DNA from: Pleomorphomonas sp.
Lineage (GTDB): Bacteria > Pseudomonadota > Alphaproteobacteria > Rhizobiales > Pleomorphomonadaceae
NCBI GenBank assembly: GCA_030603685.1
Contig: JAUVXG010000028.1
Span: 1-32,594 of the forward strand
DNA: 32,594 nucleotides
Reading direction: 5' to 3'
In this document: positions 16,935 through 25,150 of the stretch, one piece after another
Layout of the letters: each line of letters begins with the position of its first letter
Numbering within the stretch: the first letter of the stretch is position 1
Notes under the pieces: generated by a model
The model's input: the letters and a program-made list of their open reading frames with translations, nothing else
Database searches by the model: none
What the model was told of the DNA's origin: nothing
Program-made: the position numbers and the translations under genes

Positions 16935-18449
16935 ATGACGTCCGCTCGTCTCATCGTCGACGCCGACTTTGCCATTTCCGACCTCGACCGCCGCGTGTTC
17001 GGCACCTTCGTCGAGCATATGGGTCGCTGCGTCTACACCGGCATCTTCGAGCCGGGTCACCCCACCGCCGACGAGAACGGCTTCCGTCAGGACGTTGCCG
17101 AACTCACCAAGGAACTCGGCGTCACCATCGTCCGCTATCCCGGCGGCAACTTCCTCTCCGGCTACAACTGGGAGGACGGCGTCGGCCCGAAGGAACAGCG
17201 GCCGAACCGCCTCGACCTCGCCTGGTTCTCGACCGAGACCAACGCCTTCGGCACCAACGAGTTCATCGACTGGGCCCGCCAGGTCGGCGTCGAGCCGATG
17301 TTCGGCGTCAACCTGGGCACGCGCGGCATCGACGATGCCCGCCGCTTCATCGAATACTGCAATCACCCCGGCGGCACCGAGCTTTCCGAGCTGCGCAAGA
17401 GCCACGGCTACGAGAAGCCGCACGACATCAAGTTCTGGTGCCTCGGCAACGAGATGGACGGCCCCTGGCAGATCGGCGCCAAGACGGCGGCCGAATACGG
17501 CCGCGCCGCCCACGAGACCGCCAAGGTGATGCGCTGGGTCGACCCGTCGATCGAGCTGGCCGCCTGCGGTTCGTCCAACCGCGACATGGCCACCTACGCC
17601 CGCTGGGAATACGAGGTGCTCGACCACTGCTTCGACCACGTCGACTTCATCTCGCTGCACACCTACTTCATGAACCCGCATGACTCGACCGAGGAGTTCC
17701 TCGGCAACATCGAGCTCCTGGACTACTTCATCAAGGAAGTGGTGGCGATCGCCGACGCCGTGGCGGCCACCCGCCGCTCGCAGAAGCGCATCATGCTGTC
17801 GCTCGACGAGTGGAACGTCTGGTACAAGGCGCGCGGCCACGACGACCTGCGCAAGCCCGGCTGGCCCGAGCATCCGCCGCTGATCGAGGAAGTCTACAAC
17901 ACCGAGGATGCCCTGCTGATCGGCGGCGCCCTGATCACGCTGCTCAACAACTCCGATCGCGTGAAGTGCGCCTGTCTCGCCCAGTTGGTCAACATCATCG
18001 GCCCGATCATGACCGAGCAGGGCGGCCCGGCCTGGCGGCAGACCATCTTCCACCCCTTCGCGCTGACGGCGAAATACGCCAAGGGCCGCGTGCTCAGGAC
18101 GCTCGCCACCTCCGGCAGCTTCGCCGGCAAGACGGCCGAGGAGATGCCCTACCTGATCTCCGCCGTCACCGAGGACGAGAGCACCGGCGAAGTCGTGATC
18201 TTCGCGCTCAACCGCAACCTTGCCGAGCCGATGGACCTCAAGGTCGAGCTGCGCGGCTTCGGCGGCGAGCGTGAGGTGACGGAAGCGCTGCAGGTCTCTC
18301 ACCCCAACATGAAGGCGGTGAACACCAAGGACGCCCCCAACACGGTCGCCCCGGCGCCGATCAAGTCGGTGAGCATCGACAAGGACACGTTGACCGCCAA
18401 GCTGGTACCCGGCAGCTGGAACGTCATCGTCACCAAGCCGAAGGCCTGA
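16935..18449 (+). CDS. abfA: Alpha-N-arabinofuranosidase, GH51
   Basis: Retaining GH51 alpha-L-arabinofuranosidase of 504 residues, full length. It removes terminal arabinofuranose from short arabinan or arabinoxylan fragments. The general acid/base is Glu173 in LGNEMDGPW and the nucleophile is Glu292 in LDEWNVWY. Both positions closely match those known for characterised GH51 enzymes (about 175 and 294). The (beta/alpha)8 barrel also shows RYPGGNFLSGYNWEDG at about 69-84. A beta-sandwich occupies the last ~130 residues. There is no signal peptide, so it acts in the cytoplasm on imported oligosaccharides. It is the last gene of the ABC operon, which supports arabino-oligosaccharides as the importer's substrate. 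No strong ribosome binding site is seen before 16935. Confidence 0.96.
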   Translation: MTSARLIVDADFAISDLDRRVFGTFVEHMGRCVYTGIFEPGHPTADENGFRQDVAELTKELGVTIVRYPGGNFLSGYNWEDGVGPKEQRPNRLDLAWFSTETNAFGTNEFIDWARQVGVEPMFGVNLGTRGIDDARRFIEYCNHPGGTELSELRKSHGYEKPHDIKFWCLGNEMDGPWQIGAKTAAEYGRAAHETAKVMRWVDPSIELAACGSSNRDMATYARWEYEVLDHCFDHVDFISLHTYFMNPHDSTEEFLGNIELLDYFIKEVVAIADAVAATRRSQKRIMLSLDEWNVWYKARGHDDLRKPGWPEHPPLIEEVYNTEDALLIGGALITLLNNSDRVKCACLAQLVNIIGPIMTEQGGPAWRQTIFHPFALTAKYAKGRVLRTLATSGSFAGKTAEEMPYLISAVTEDESTGEVVIFALNRNLAEPMDLKVELRGFGGEREVTEALQVSHPNMKAVNTKDAPNTVAPAPIKSVSIDKDTLTAKLVPGSWNVIVTKPKA

Positions 18450-18561
18450 TCCAGACATCGAGACGGGGGTTCGACGACCGCTTCCCAGGTTCGCCGAACC
18501 GTCCGGCCCGAGCGTCCGCCCCGGATCCCTCCACCTGGCGATTGATCGAGCCGCCCCGCAT

Positions 18562-18591
18562 GAACGCCGCGACACCCCCGTCGCGGCGTTC
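18562..18591 (+). terminator. Strong hairpin after the arabinofuranosidase gene
   Basis: A perfect 12-bp stem (GAACGCCGCGAC with GTCGCGGCGTTC) and ACCCCC loop, 113 bp after the stop. The following bases, GTTGCATCTT, are only weakly T-rich, so it is probably a terminator of reduced efficiency or an mRNA end-protector. Confidence 0.55.
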
Positions 18592-18623
18592 GTTGCATCT
18601 TGGGGCAAGTGTGAAGCGTCATG

Positions 18624-18665
18624 CCGCTCGGGCTGGATGAACCCGGATCAAGCGGAACGCGTATC
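18624..18665 (+). repeat. Dispersed repeat, copy B
   Basis: Aligns with 8341-8382 in the same orientation, about 33 of 42 positions identical, with the shared block ATCAAGCGGAACGC at the 3' end. It has an interrupted inverted repeat (CCGCT...AGCGG with CGGG/CCCG inside). Its last bases run into the stop codon of the minus-strand PAS gene (18664-18666). Confidence 0.6.
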
Positions 18666-19554
18666 AGTCGAGGAGATGGAAGATGACGAAGTGCTCGATC
18701 GGCTCGATCACCACCGTAATGTTCTTCGCCTTCTCCTTGTCGCGGAAGCCGATGATCGTCTTGCCCAATGTGGTCTTGGGCTCGTCGATCTGCTCCCACT
18801 TCCTGACGTTCTGAACCCAGGACCGGAGGTCGCGCACCGTCGAGACGGGAAGGATGTCCTCGTCTATGCCGAGCATGGTGCGGGCCCGGTTGTTGGCAAG
18901 CAGGATGGCGGCGTCTTCCAGGGTCTTGTCCTCGCCGATGGTCTTGGCGGCGGCGACCATGCCGACGGCCGACCTGTCGAACGCGGCCTGCAGGATCTCG
19001 AGCTTGTCGTCGAGCGGCTCCGAATAGAGAAGCAGAAACTTCGTCGTCTGCCTCTCGTCCGAAACGAGCGGCAGCGCGATGCGCTCCCAACGCACGTGGC
19101 GGGCCGAGAAATCGGTGCGGAACTGCATGTAGCGCGGTCGCATGTCAGCGGCGGCCGCATTGTAGTGGCGCCGGAACGACAGGCTCATCTTGCCGGGAAT
19201 CGACGACAGGAGGACGCCGCGGAACACCTTGCCGTATTCGTGGACGGAGTTCGTGCCCTGATGGACGTAAATGAAATCGTCCCCCTGCTGCAGGAGCAGC
19301 ATCGAGTCGTCGAGATGGGTCTCCTCCTCGAAGCCGTAAAGCTCCTTCAGAAGCGGCGGCTTCCCGGCGGACCGGCTGGCCTTGATCCAGTTCTCGAGGC
19401 GGCTGCGCAGGAACAGCGACCGGCAGACGCTGAACACCCCGGTGCCTTCCCAGACCTGGATTTCCGATCCGCCGAGCCGGGTCAGATCGAGCCGACCCGA
19501 ATGCAAGACCGGGCTATCCGGGTTATGGCGACGATATAGTTCGGTATTGGCCAT
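18664..19554 (-). CDS. Soluble PAS-fold protein without a recognisable output domain
   Basis: A 296-residue protein with no signal peptide or membrane helix. I do not recognise a named family with certainty. Residues 185-296 resemble a PAS fold: AAFDRSAVGMVAAAK, then DAAILLANNRARTMLGID (the usual 'what is it now, what was it' strand-helix part of PAS), ending in a beta-rich KNITVVIEPIEHFVIFHLLD. Residues 65-180 look like a second, PAS_5-like module (ERIALPLVSDERQTTKFLLLYSEPLDD). No kinase, GGDEF, EAL, HTH or methyl-accepting segment follows, so it would be a sensor or adaptor acting through a partner. The start at 19554 has AGGAG 6 nt upstream; the open frame to 19665 adds 37 residues encoded by AT-rich leader. 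It is divergent from a chemoreceptor across 571 bp. Confidence 0.7.
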   Translation of the reverse strand: MANTELYRRHNPDSPVLHSGRLDLTRLGGSEIQVWEGTGVFSVCRSLFLRSRLENWIKASRSAGKPPLLKELYGFEEETHLDDSMLLLQQGDDFIYVHQGTNSVHEYGKVFRGVLLSSIPGKMSLSFRRHYNAAAADMRPRYMQFRTDFSARHVRWERIALPLVSDERQTTKFLLLYSEPLDDKLEILQAAFDRSAVGMVAAAKTIGEDKTLEDAAILLANNRARTMLGIDEDILPVSTVRDLRSWVQNVRKWEQIDEPKTTLGKTIIGFRDKEKAKNITVVIEPIEHFVIFHLLD

Positions 19555-20125
19555 TTCGAGCTCCTGGAAGTCTAAATAACCTTGTGGACTTAAATAAACG
19601 TGAACCAAAGGTTGTGTCGCATCGTGAAGCTCATTCGAAAAGAGACAATAACAACTCAATATCAACGATAAAGAAATACCTAGGTTCCTGAAGAAATACG
19701 ATCACGGAAGTTACGAACTCATCCTCCCAATAAACCTTGAAATCAAACGATACGAAAAATCAGGAGGGCTTCCACCTTACCTGATGTTCACAGCGTTGGA
19801 CTCCTTGAAGAAGAAGGTCTCCCTCCAAGCTCAACCGTAGGCCTTCATTCTACATGGATACTCTCATGCAGTCTCACGAGATGACGAACGATCCCGATGG
19901 GATGCGGGCCGATTGCCCATTGCCGCGCCTGCGTCGAAGAAAAATATACACCGAAATGACTAGTTATTTTCTACAATATACACAAATACACCCCCGTAAA
20001 AACTACCGATAAAGCAGACAATTTACGGTGACTTGGCTATGTACACTGCAAATGGTCATGTTTACTCGGCGTTCTCAATTTTGACTTACAACAGATGGCG
20101 ATCGAACTCCCCCGAGGAGACAGAA
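19555..20125. other. AT-rich divergent intergenic region between the PAS gene and the chemoreceptor gene
   Basis: A 571-bp gap with strikingly low GC compared with both flanks. It should contain both promoters, but no -35/-10 pair stands out. A run of 62 codons without a stop lies at 19652-19840 (plus strand, first ATG at 19784) and has no ribosome binding site at a workable distance. An open extension of the chemoreceptor frame from a TTG at 20033 lacks a binding site. Confidence 0.6.
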
Positions 20126-21811
20126 ATGCATACCATTCGTGGTCGCCTGATCGCCATCGTCGGCGTCCTTTGCCTCAGCTTCATCCTGCTCGCGGTGTAT
20201 TCGGTGGTTCAGTTCCGCTCCACCCTCTACACGGAAACCGACCATCGGCTGCAGAACATGGTGGACAGCGCCTACAGCATATTCACCGGTTATCAGGAGC
20301 GAGTCGCCAGCGGCGAGATTTCCGAAGAAGACGCCAAGGCCCAGGCCCTCGCCGCCATCAAGAGCATGCGCTACGACGAAACCGGCTACTTCTGGGTCCA
20401 CGATCTGCACCCGACGATGATCATGCACCCGACGGTGCCCAAGCTGAACGGCCAGGACCTGACCAGCTACAAGGGCCCGGATGGCGTCGCCATCTTCGTC
20501 GGCATGAACGAGGCCATCGGCGCCGCCGGCGGCGAGGAGGCGGCCTACAGCTATCAGTGGTCCAAGCCCGGCGAGGAAGCGACGAAGCTGTTTCCGAAGC
20601 GCTCCTTCGTCAAGCTGTTCAAGCCCTGGGGCTACGTGGTCGGCACCGGCCTCTACGTCGACGACCTTGAGGCCCGCAGCTTTCGCCTGACGGCCATTCT
20701 CGCCAGCATCTGCGCCGTTCTCCTGGCCTTCGCCGCCATCCTCGCCGTCCTCATCATGCGGTCGATCCTGAAGCCGCTGGCCACTGCCGTCGAGGAACTG
20801 CGCACGCTGGCCACCGGCAACACCGACATCTACCTCGAACAGTCCGGCGGCCTGAAGGAGATCGCCGCCATGCGCCACGCTGTCGCCTACTTCCGCGACG
20901 CCATCATCGAGCGCAAGAAGCTGAGCGAGGAGCAGGAGATCGAGAACCAGCGTCAACGCGAACGCCAGCAGCGGGTCGACACTCTGGTCGACACGTTCCG
21001 GGGCGAGATCACCGGCTCGCTCGGCACGGTGGTGACGACGGCCGACACCATGACCAGCACGGCCAACACCCTCAACGGCATCGCCGACGCCACCTCCAGC
21101 CAGGCCACCAGCGCCGCCTCGGCCTCCGAGGAAGCCGCCGCCGCCGTCGATGCCGTCGCCTCGGCCACAGAGGAACTGTCGGCCTCGGTGCGCGAAATTT
21201 CGCGCCAGGTGGCCCAGACCAAGGGCATCGTCCGCAACGCCACCGACGCCGCCACCTCCACCAGCCGGAAGATCGACGGTCTCGTCACCTCCGTCGAGCG
21301 CATCGGCACCGTGGTCCAGCTGATCTCGGATATCGCCGGCCAGACCAACCTTCTGGCGCTCAACGCCACCATCGAGGCGGCCCGCGCCGGAGAAGCCGGC
21401 AAGGGCTTCGCCGTCGTCGCCTCCGAGGTCAAGTCGCTCGCCTCGCAGACGGCCAGCGCCACCGACGAGATTTCCGAGCAAATCTCCAACGTCCAGTCGT
21501 CGACCGCCGAGGCCGTCGAGGCGATCCGTCAGATCACCGAGATCATGACCGACATCGACAACAGCACCACGGTCATCGTCACCGCTGTCGAGCAGCAGGG
21601 CCTCGCCACCCAGGAAATCTCCCACAACATCACGGAAACGGCCAATGGCGCCAAGGACGTGGTGCGGGCGATGACCGAAGTGTCCGGCCGTGTCGGCGAA
21701 ACCCTCCACTGCGCCACCGACGTGCTCGACGCCTCGAAACTGGTCACCGACCGCTCCGGCGACCTGCGCAAGACGGTCGAGCAGTTCCTGCAGGATGTGG
21801 CGGCGGCGTGA
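20126..21811 (+). CDS. Methyl-accepting chemotaxis protein with single Cache domain
   Basis: Transmembrane chemoreceptor of 561 residues. Membrane helix 1 is at about 8-30, a periplasmic single-Cache (sCache_2 type) domain at about 31-185, membrane helix 2 at about 188-212, HAMP at about 213-265, and a long cytoplasmic methyl-accepting coiled coil to the end. The Cache module has the typical [15 protein letters not shown] and [14 protein letters not shown] motifs; such domains often bind small carboxylates. The signalling tip [21 protein letters not shown] is at about 402-422, contacting CheA and CheW. No C-terminal CheR-tethering pentapeptide is seen (it ends FLQDVAAA). The start at 20126 has AGGAG 6-7 nt upstream. 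No chemotaxis kinase or adaptor genes are nearby, so it is an orphan receptor gene feeding a pathway encoded elsewhere. Confidence 0.95.
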   Translation: MHTIRGRLIAIVGVLCLSFILLAVYSVVQFRSTLYTETDHRLQNMVDSAYSIFTGYQERVASGEISEEDAKAQALAAIKSMRYDETGYFWVHDLHPTMIMHPTVPKLNGQDLTSYKGPDGVAIFVGMNEAIGAAGGEEAAYSYQWSKPGEEATKLFPKRSFVKLFKPWGYVVGTGLYVDDLEARSFRLTAILASICAVLLAFAAILAVLIMRSILKPLATAVEELRTLATGNTDIYLEQSGGLKEIAAMRHAVAYFRDAIIERKKLSEEQEIENQRQRERQQRVDTLVDTFRGEITGSLGTVVTTADTMTSTANTLNGIADATSSQATSAASASEEAAAAVDAVASATEELSASVREISRQVAQTKGIVRNATDAATSTSRKIDGLVTSVERIGTVVQLISDIAGQTNLLALNATIEAARAGEAGKGFAVVASEVKSLASQTASATDEISEQISNVQSSTAEAVEAIRQITEIMTDIDNSTTVIVTAVEQQGLATQEISHNITETANGAKDVVRAMTEVSGRVGETLHCATDVLDASKLVTDRSGDLRKTVEQFLQDVAAA

Positions 21812-21838
21812 TTGCTGCCTCGCTGCAGAGCATAACGA

Positions 21839-21869
21839 AGGGCCGTCATCCCCATGGGGTGGCGGCCCT
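21839..21869 (+). terminator. Hairpin after the chemoreceptor gene
   Basis: AGGGCCG (21839-21845) pairs with CGGCCCT (21863-21869), and the interior continues pairing (TCA/TGG, then TCCC/GGGG), giving a nearly continuous 14-bp stem 27 bp after the stop. It is followed by GTTCGATT rather than a clean T-run. Probable terminator. Confidence 0.55.
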
Positions 21870-21953
21870 GTTCGATTGGCAGGCAGCAATGACGGAATGC
21901 GCCTGGACAGAATCCAAGCGACAGCAAATCTGCACGCAAATCTTGGGAAAGAT

Positions 21954-22029
21954 TGGCACTCCCAACCGGACTCGAACCGGTGTTTTCGCCGTGAGAGGGC
22001 GACGTCCTGGACCGCTAGACGATGGGAGC
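21954..22029 (-). tRNA. tRNA-Glu (anticodon CTC)
   Basis: A 76-nt tRNA on the minus strand including an encoded CCA (21956-21954). The acceptor arm GCTCCCA pairs with TGGGAGT (one G-U pair), followed by discriminator G. The anticodon arm TCGCC-CTCTCAC-GGCGA presents CTC, which reads GAG. The T-loop TTCGAGT and a normal D-arm are present. A small AATCTT/AAGATT hairpin (21939-21954) directly at the 3' end lacks a U-tract. The rest of the gap 21812-22288, apart from this tRNA and the hairpin before it, shows no gene I can support. Confidence 0.96.
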
Positions 22030-22288
22030 GCGGTACGCTCTGAAAGCGTGGGGCGGATATAGCGAAGCCCCTTGGAGAGCGCAAGGGGGAATTTCATTTT
22101 CCGGCTCGGCTTTTGCGAAGGCTTGTGGGACGCCGCGCGCCATTGGCGGAAAGGCGCCGTTGACGGGCCGAGCGCCCTGTTGTCCGTCCGCCCTTTTCCC
22201 TGAGGGGAACACCGCCAATCCCGCCGATGCGCCCCGTCGGTCCCCTATGCTCTGGACATCGGCCTTCCGGACGGTCATAACTGTCGCC

Positions 22289-22388
22289 GTTCCGAGGGGT
22301 GTCCTCCATCCGGGAGGGCTGAGATGATCCGCAAGGCGGATCGAACCCTTCGAACCTGATCCGGGTCATACCGGCGAAGGGACGGAAC
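22289..22388 (+). ncRNA. TPP riboswitch (THI element)
   Basis: The conserved thiamin-pyrophosphate aptamer is clear: GAGGGGTGTCC, then GGCTGAGATGATCC, an ACCCTTCGAACCTGATC block, and GGGTCATACCGGCGAAGGGA. Helix P1 is closed by GTTCC (22289-22293) with GGAAC (22384-22388). When TPP is bound, expression of the downstream thiX-thiY transport genes should fall. A purine-rich GAAGGGA inside the aptamer lies about 10 nt before an ATG at 22392, while the more likely start is about 100 nt further on. Control could therefore be by ribosome access at either point. Confidence 0.95.
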
Positions 22389-22487
22389 CTCATGGCCCCG
22401 CCGCATGCGTTGCGGCATATCCGGCCATGTCTCCCCCAACGCCGATGGTCCATTCGCCTTTCGAGGCGCGGCGCGATGGGGATGGAA

Positions 22488-23261
22488 ATGCAGCCGAAGA
22501 CGATGTTTGCCGCCGGTCGCGGCGTCGCCATCCAGGCGCTGGTGTCGTTCGGCATCGTTCTGGCGATCTGGCAGGCGGCAGCCACCGGCCTCGCCCTGCC
22601 CGCCTTCCTGCTGCCCTCGCCGGCCGACGTGGTCGCCGCCTACGGCGCCTACGGCCCGCGCCTCCTGACGGAAGCCGGCATCACACTGCTTGAAACCCTG
22701 CTCGGCCTCGCCGCCGGCATCGCCTTCGGCCTGATGGCCGGGTTGGCCGTTTCCGCCTCGCCGCTCGCCGGACGCCTCCTGTCGCCGATCCTGGTGGTCA
22801 GCCAGGCGCTGCCGGTGTTCGCGCTGGCGCCGCTGCTGGTGCTGTGGTTCGGCTTCGGCCTCGCCTCCAAGGTGGTGATGACCACGCTGGTCATCTTCTT
22901 CCCCGTCGCCTCGGCCTTCGCCGACGGCCTGCGCCGCACGCCGCCGCACTTCCTCGACCTCGCCCGCCTCAACGGCGCCGGGGGTTTCCGCACGCTGAGG
23001 CTGATCCGCGTGCCGGCCGCCCTGCCGGCGCTGGTCACCGGCATCCGCGTCGCCGCCGTCTACGCGCCGATCGGCGCGGTGATCGGCGAGTGGGTGGGCG
23101 CCTCGCGCGGCCTCGGCCTCCTCATGGTGCAGGCCAACGCCCGCATGCAGACGCCGCTTTTGTTCGCCGCCCTCGGCGTGCTGGCGGCCGCCACGCTGCT
23201 GATCAAGATCGCCGTCGACCGGCTGACGCTTCGCCTCATCCCCTGGATCGAAAAAGACTGA
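22488..23261 (+). CDS. thiX: Thiamin-precursor ABC transporter permease
   Basis: Inner-membrane permease of 257 residues (from 22488) in the SsuC/TauC/ThiX group, about six helices. The coupling loop LDLARLNGAGGFRTLRLIRVPAALPAL is of the nitrate/sulfonate/HMP permease type. Control by a TPP riboswitch and the ThiY-like binding protein downstream make a hydroxymethylpyrimidine (HMP) or related thiamin-precursor importer the best reading. Start choice is open: ATG 22392 (289 residues, only 4 nt after the aptamer), 22476, 22482 or 22488. The last gives the family-typical length and has GGGGA about 5 nt upstream. A UUCG hairpin (CGCCT/AGGCG, 22455-22468) stands just before it. The stop is 20 bp from thiY. 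Confidence 0.88.
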   Translation: MQPKTMFAAGRGVAIQALVSFGIVLAIWQAAATGLALPAFLLPSPADVVAAYGAYGPRLLTEAGITLLETLLGLAAGIAFGLMAGLAVSASPLAGRLLSPILVVSQALPVFALAPLLVLWFGFGLASKVVMTTLVIFFPVASAFADGLRRTPPHFLDLARLNGAGGFRTLRLIRVPAALPALVTGIRVAAVYAPIGAVIGEWVGASRGLGLLMVQANARMQTPLLFAALGVLAAATLLIKIAVDRLTLRLIPWIEKD

Positions 23262-23281
23262 CCCTCCCGAAAGGACATGCC

Positions 23282-24217
23282 ATGCGCCTTCTTCCCACCC
23301 TTGTCGCCGCCCTGATGCTCGCCGCCGCCCCGGCGTCGGCCGCCGAAAAGCTGTCAGTGCTGCTCGAATGGTTCGTCAACCCCGACCACGCGCCGCTGGT
23401 GGTCGCCAAGGAGAAGGGGCTGTTCGCCGCCCACGGCCTCGACGTCGATCTGGTCGCGCCCGCCGATCCGTCGGCCCCGCCGCGCCTCATCGCCGCCGGA
23501 CAGGCCGACGTGGCCCTGCACTATCAGCCCAGCCTCGACCTCGACGTCGATGCCGGCCTGCCGCTCGTCCGCTTCGGCACGTTGATCGAGACGCCGCTCA
23601 ACACGCTGATCGTCCTGAAGGACGGGCCGGTGAAGTCGCTCGCCGACCTCAAGGGCCGCAAGATCGGCTACTCGGTGTCCGGCTTCGAGGACGCCATGCT
23701 CGGCCAGTTCCTGAAGACGGCCGGGCTCGGCATCGACGACGTCGAGCTGATCAACGTCAACTTCGCCCTGTCGGCGTCGCTGCTCTCCGGTCAGGTCGAC
23801 GCGGTGGTCGGCGGCTATCGCAACTTCGAGCTCAACCAGATGAAGATCGAGGGCCACGAGGGCGTCGCCTTCTATCCGGAAGAGAACGGCATGCCCGCCT
23901 ATGACGAGCTGATCTACGTGACGCGCAAGGATCTCGTCGGCGACAAGCGGCTGCCGGAGTTCCTCGCCGCCGTCGAGGAAGCCACCATCTACCTCACCAA
24001 CCACCCGGACGATGCCTGGGCGCTGTTCGCCAAGGCCTACCCCGACCTCGACGACGAGCTGAACCGCCGCGCCTGGGCCGACACGCTGCCGCGCTTTGCC
24101 AAGCGCCCGGCCGCCCTCGACGCCGGCCGTTACGCCCGCTTTTCCCAGTTCATGAAGGACGCCGGCCTGATCAAGACCGTGAAGCCGGTCGAGGACTACG
24201 CGGTGGAGCTGCGCTGA
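23282..24217 (+). CDS. thiY: Thiamin-precursor ABC transporter substrate-binding protein
   Basis: Periplasmic binding protein of 311 residues, NMT1/THI5-like family (binds formyl-aminopyrimidine or HMP in studied members). A signal peptide covers residues 1-20 (cut after PASA). The mature protein begins EKLSVLLEWFVNPDHAPLVVAKEKGLF, the classic ThiY start. GYSVSGFEDAML and VVGGYRNFELNQMKIEGHE follow. It uses ATG 23282 with AAAGGA about 7 nt upstream. It lies under the same TPP riboswitch as thiX. No ABC ATPase gene (thiZ) follows: the next gene is convergent. The importer must therefore use an ATPase encoded elsewhere. Confidence 0.93.
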   Translation: MRLLPTLVAALMLAAAPASAAEKLSVLLEWFVNPDHAPLVVAKEKGLFAAHGLDVDLVAPADPSAPPRLIAAGQADVALHYQPSLDLDVDAGLPLVRFGTLIETPLNTLIVLKDGPVKSLADLKGRKIGYSVSGFEDAMLGQFLKTAGLGIDDVELINVNFALSASLLSGQVDAVVGGYRNFELNQMKIEGHEGVAFYPEENGMPAYDELIYVTRKDLVGDKRLPEFLAAVEEATIYLTNHPDDAWALFAKAYPDLDDELNRRAWADTLPRFAKRPAALDAGRYARFSQFMKDAGLIKTVKPVEDYAVELR

Positions 24218-24221
24218 TCAG

Positions 24222-24256
24222 AAACAAAACCGCCCGGAAACCTCGGCTTCCGGGCG
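24222..24256 (-). terminator. Intrinsic terminator of the peroxiredoxin-like gene
   Basis: A 9-bp stem (CGCCCGGAA at 24231-24239 with TTCCGGGCG at 24248-24256) and 8-nt loop. On the minus strand it is followed directly by GTTTTGTTTC, a good U-tract. On the plus strand there is no T-run, so for thiY it may act only as a 3' stem. Confidence 0.8.
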
Positions 24257-24290
24257 CCCGTTCGAACGGACATGAGAGAAAGGCGCCGCC

Positions 24291-24899
24291 TCAGCCCTTG
24301 CAGACGGCGAGCTTGACGGGCTCCGCGCAACCGCAGTCCTCGCCGCGGCAGGCATCCTCGTCGGCACCACCCGGCGGTTCGGCGGCGGTTTCGATGGCGA
24401 AGCGGATGCCCGCCAGAACGTCGTCGATGCGGGGTTGGGCCACCGGCACCGTCTGGACGAAGCCGGCATACAGGCGGCCATCGGGCTTGATGAAAAACAT
24501 GCCGGGCTCGACGAACCAGCTCGGCTCCTCGATGCCGTCGAAGACCTTGCCCCGGCCCTCGCTGAGATAAAGGCCCCAGTCGCGCGCCTGATCGATGGTC
24601 AGGCCCCAGCAGACCGTCAGTTCGTCGAGGTGCCAGTCGCGCACCGTCTTCTCGGCGCGCTCGCGGTCATCGGCGGAAACGGCCAGCACGCGAACACCGA
24701 GCTTGCGCAACTCCTCGTAGCGCGCCTCATAGGCTTGGAGCTGCGTCTTGCAGAAACCGCAATGAAGGCCGCGATAGAACAGCACCAGCGTGAAGTGCTG
24801 GGGCTTCTGGTCGCACAGCCGCCAGCACGGACCGCCGACGGTCTTCACCCTGAGCGGGGGAACCGGCTGGTTCGGAATGAGGCGGGTGGACATGGTCAT
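24291..24899 (-). CDS. Peroxiredoxin-like (AhpC/TSA-type thioredoxin fold) protein
   Basis: A 202-residue thioredoxin-fold protein of the AhpC/TSA, PRX-like group. The active-site strand reads VLFYRGLHCGFCKTQL, placing Cys47 and Cys50 in a CxxC at the helix start. It is followed by VLAVSADDRERAEKT and a C-terminal WFVEPGMFFIKPDGRLY strand typical of peroxiredoxin folds. It likely reduces a peroxide or a disulphide in the cytoplasm, as no signal peptide is present. The last 20 residues are odd: Cys184, Cys189, Cys191 and Cys200 in a short tail. Start is uncertain between ATG 24899 and ATG 24893; neither has a strong binding site. It is convergent to thiY and has its own terminator. Confidence 0.82.
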   Translation of the reverse strand: MTMSTRLIPNQPVPPLRVKTVGGPCWRLCDQKPQHFTLVLFYRGLHCGFCKTQLQAYEARYEELRKLGVRVLAVSADDRERAEKTVRDWHLDELTVCWGLTIDQARDWGLYLSEGRGKVFDGIEEPSWFVEPGMFFIKPDGRLYAGFVQTVPVAQPRIDDVLAGIRFAIETAAEPPGGADEDACRGEDCGCAEPVKLAVCKG

Positions 24900-25150
24900 C
24901 GGAACGCGGCACTCGCAGGGCTCGTCGCATATCTTATACGACAGGAATGGCGGAGATCGCCACTCTTCTTGACGCCCCTAATCTGCTTATTGTGCGTTCA
25001 CAGGTTAAGAAGTCCACCATCACGATTCGCGGAGCTAGCCGAAAGACTCGTAGATAGAGGAGCTTCTGCCGCTCTTTTGACCGATTTCAGCACCGGAGTC
25101 CGGCAAGTTCGGGGAATTGTCCACCTCCGGGACCCGGGGTGCTCCGCCAA

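Noticed and set aside
19995-20020. Possible sigma28-like CCGATAA element upstream of the chemoreceptor gene
   Set aside because: The -10-like word is present but no TAAA element lies at the required distance upstream.
20034-20050. Possible sigma54 site (GG...GC) before the chemoreceptor gene
   Set aside because: The GG to GC distance is 11 bp instead of the invariant 10, and the flanking consensus is poor.
20033-20125. 31-codon upstream extension of the chemoreceptor
   Set aside because: It begins at TTG without a binding site and places non-membrane residues before the first helix. ATG 20126 has AGGAG at normal spacing.
22392-22487. thiX start at the ATG directly after the riboswitch
   Set aside because: It would add 32 Arg/Pro-rich residues not typical of the family. 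Kept as an alternative only.
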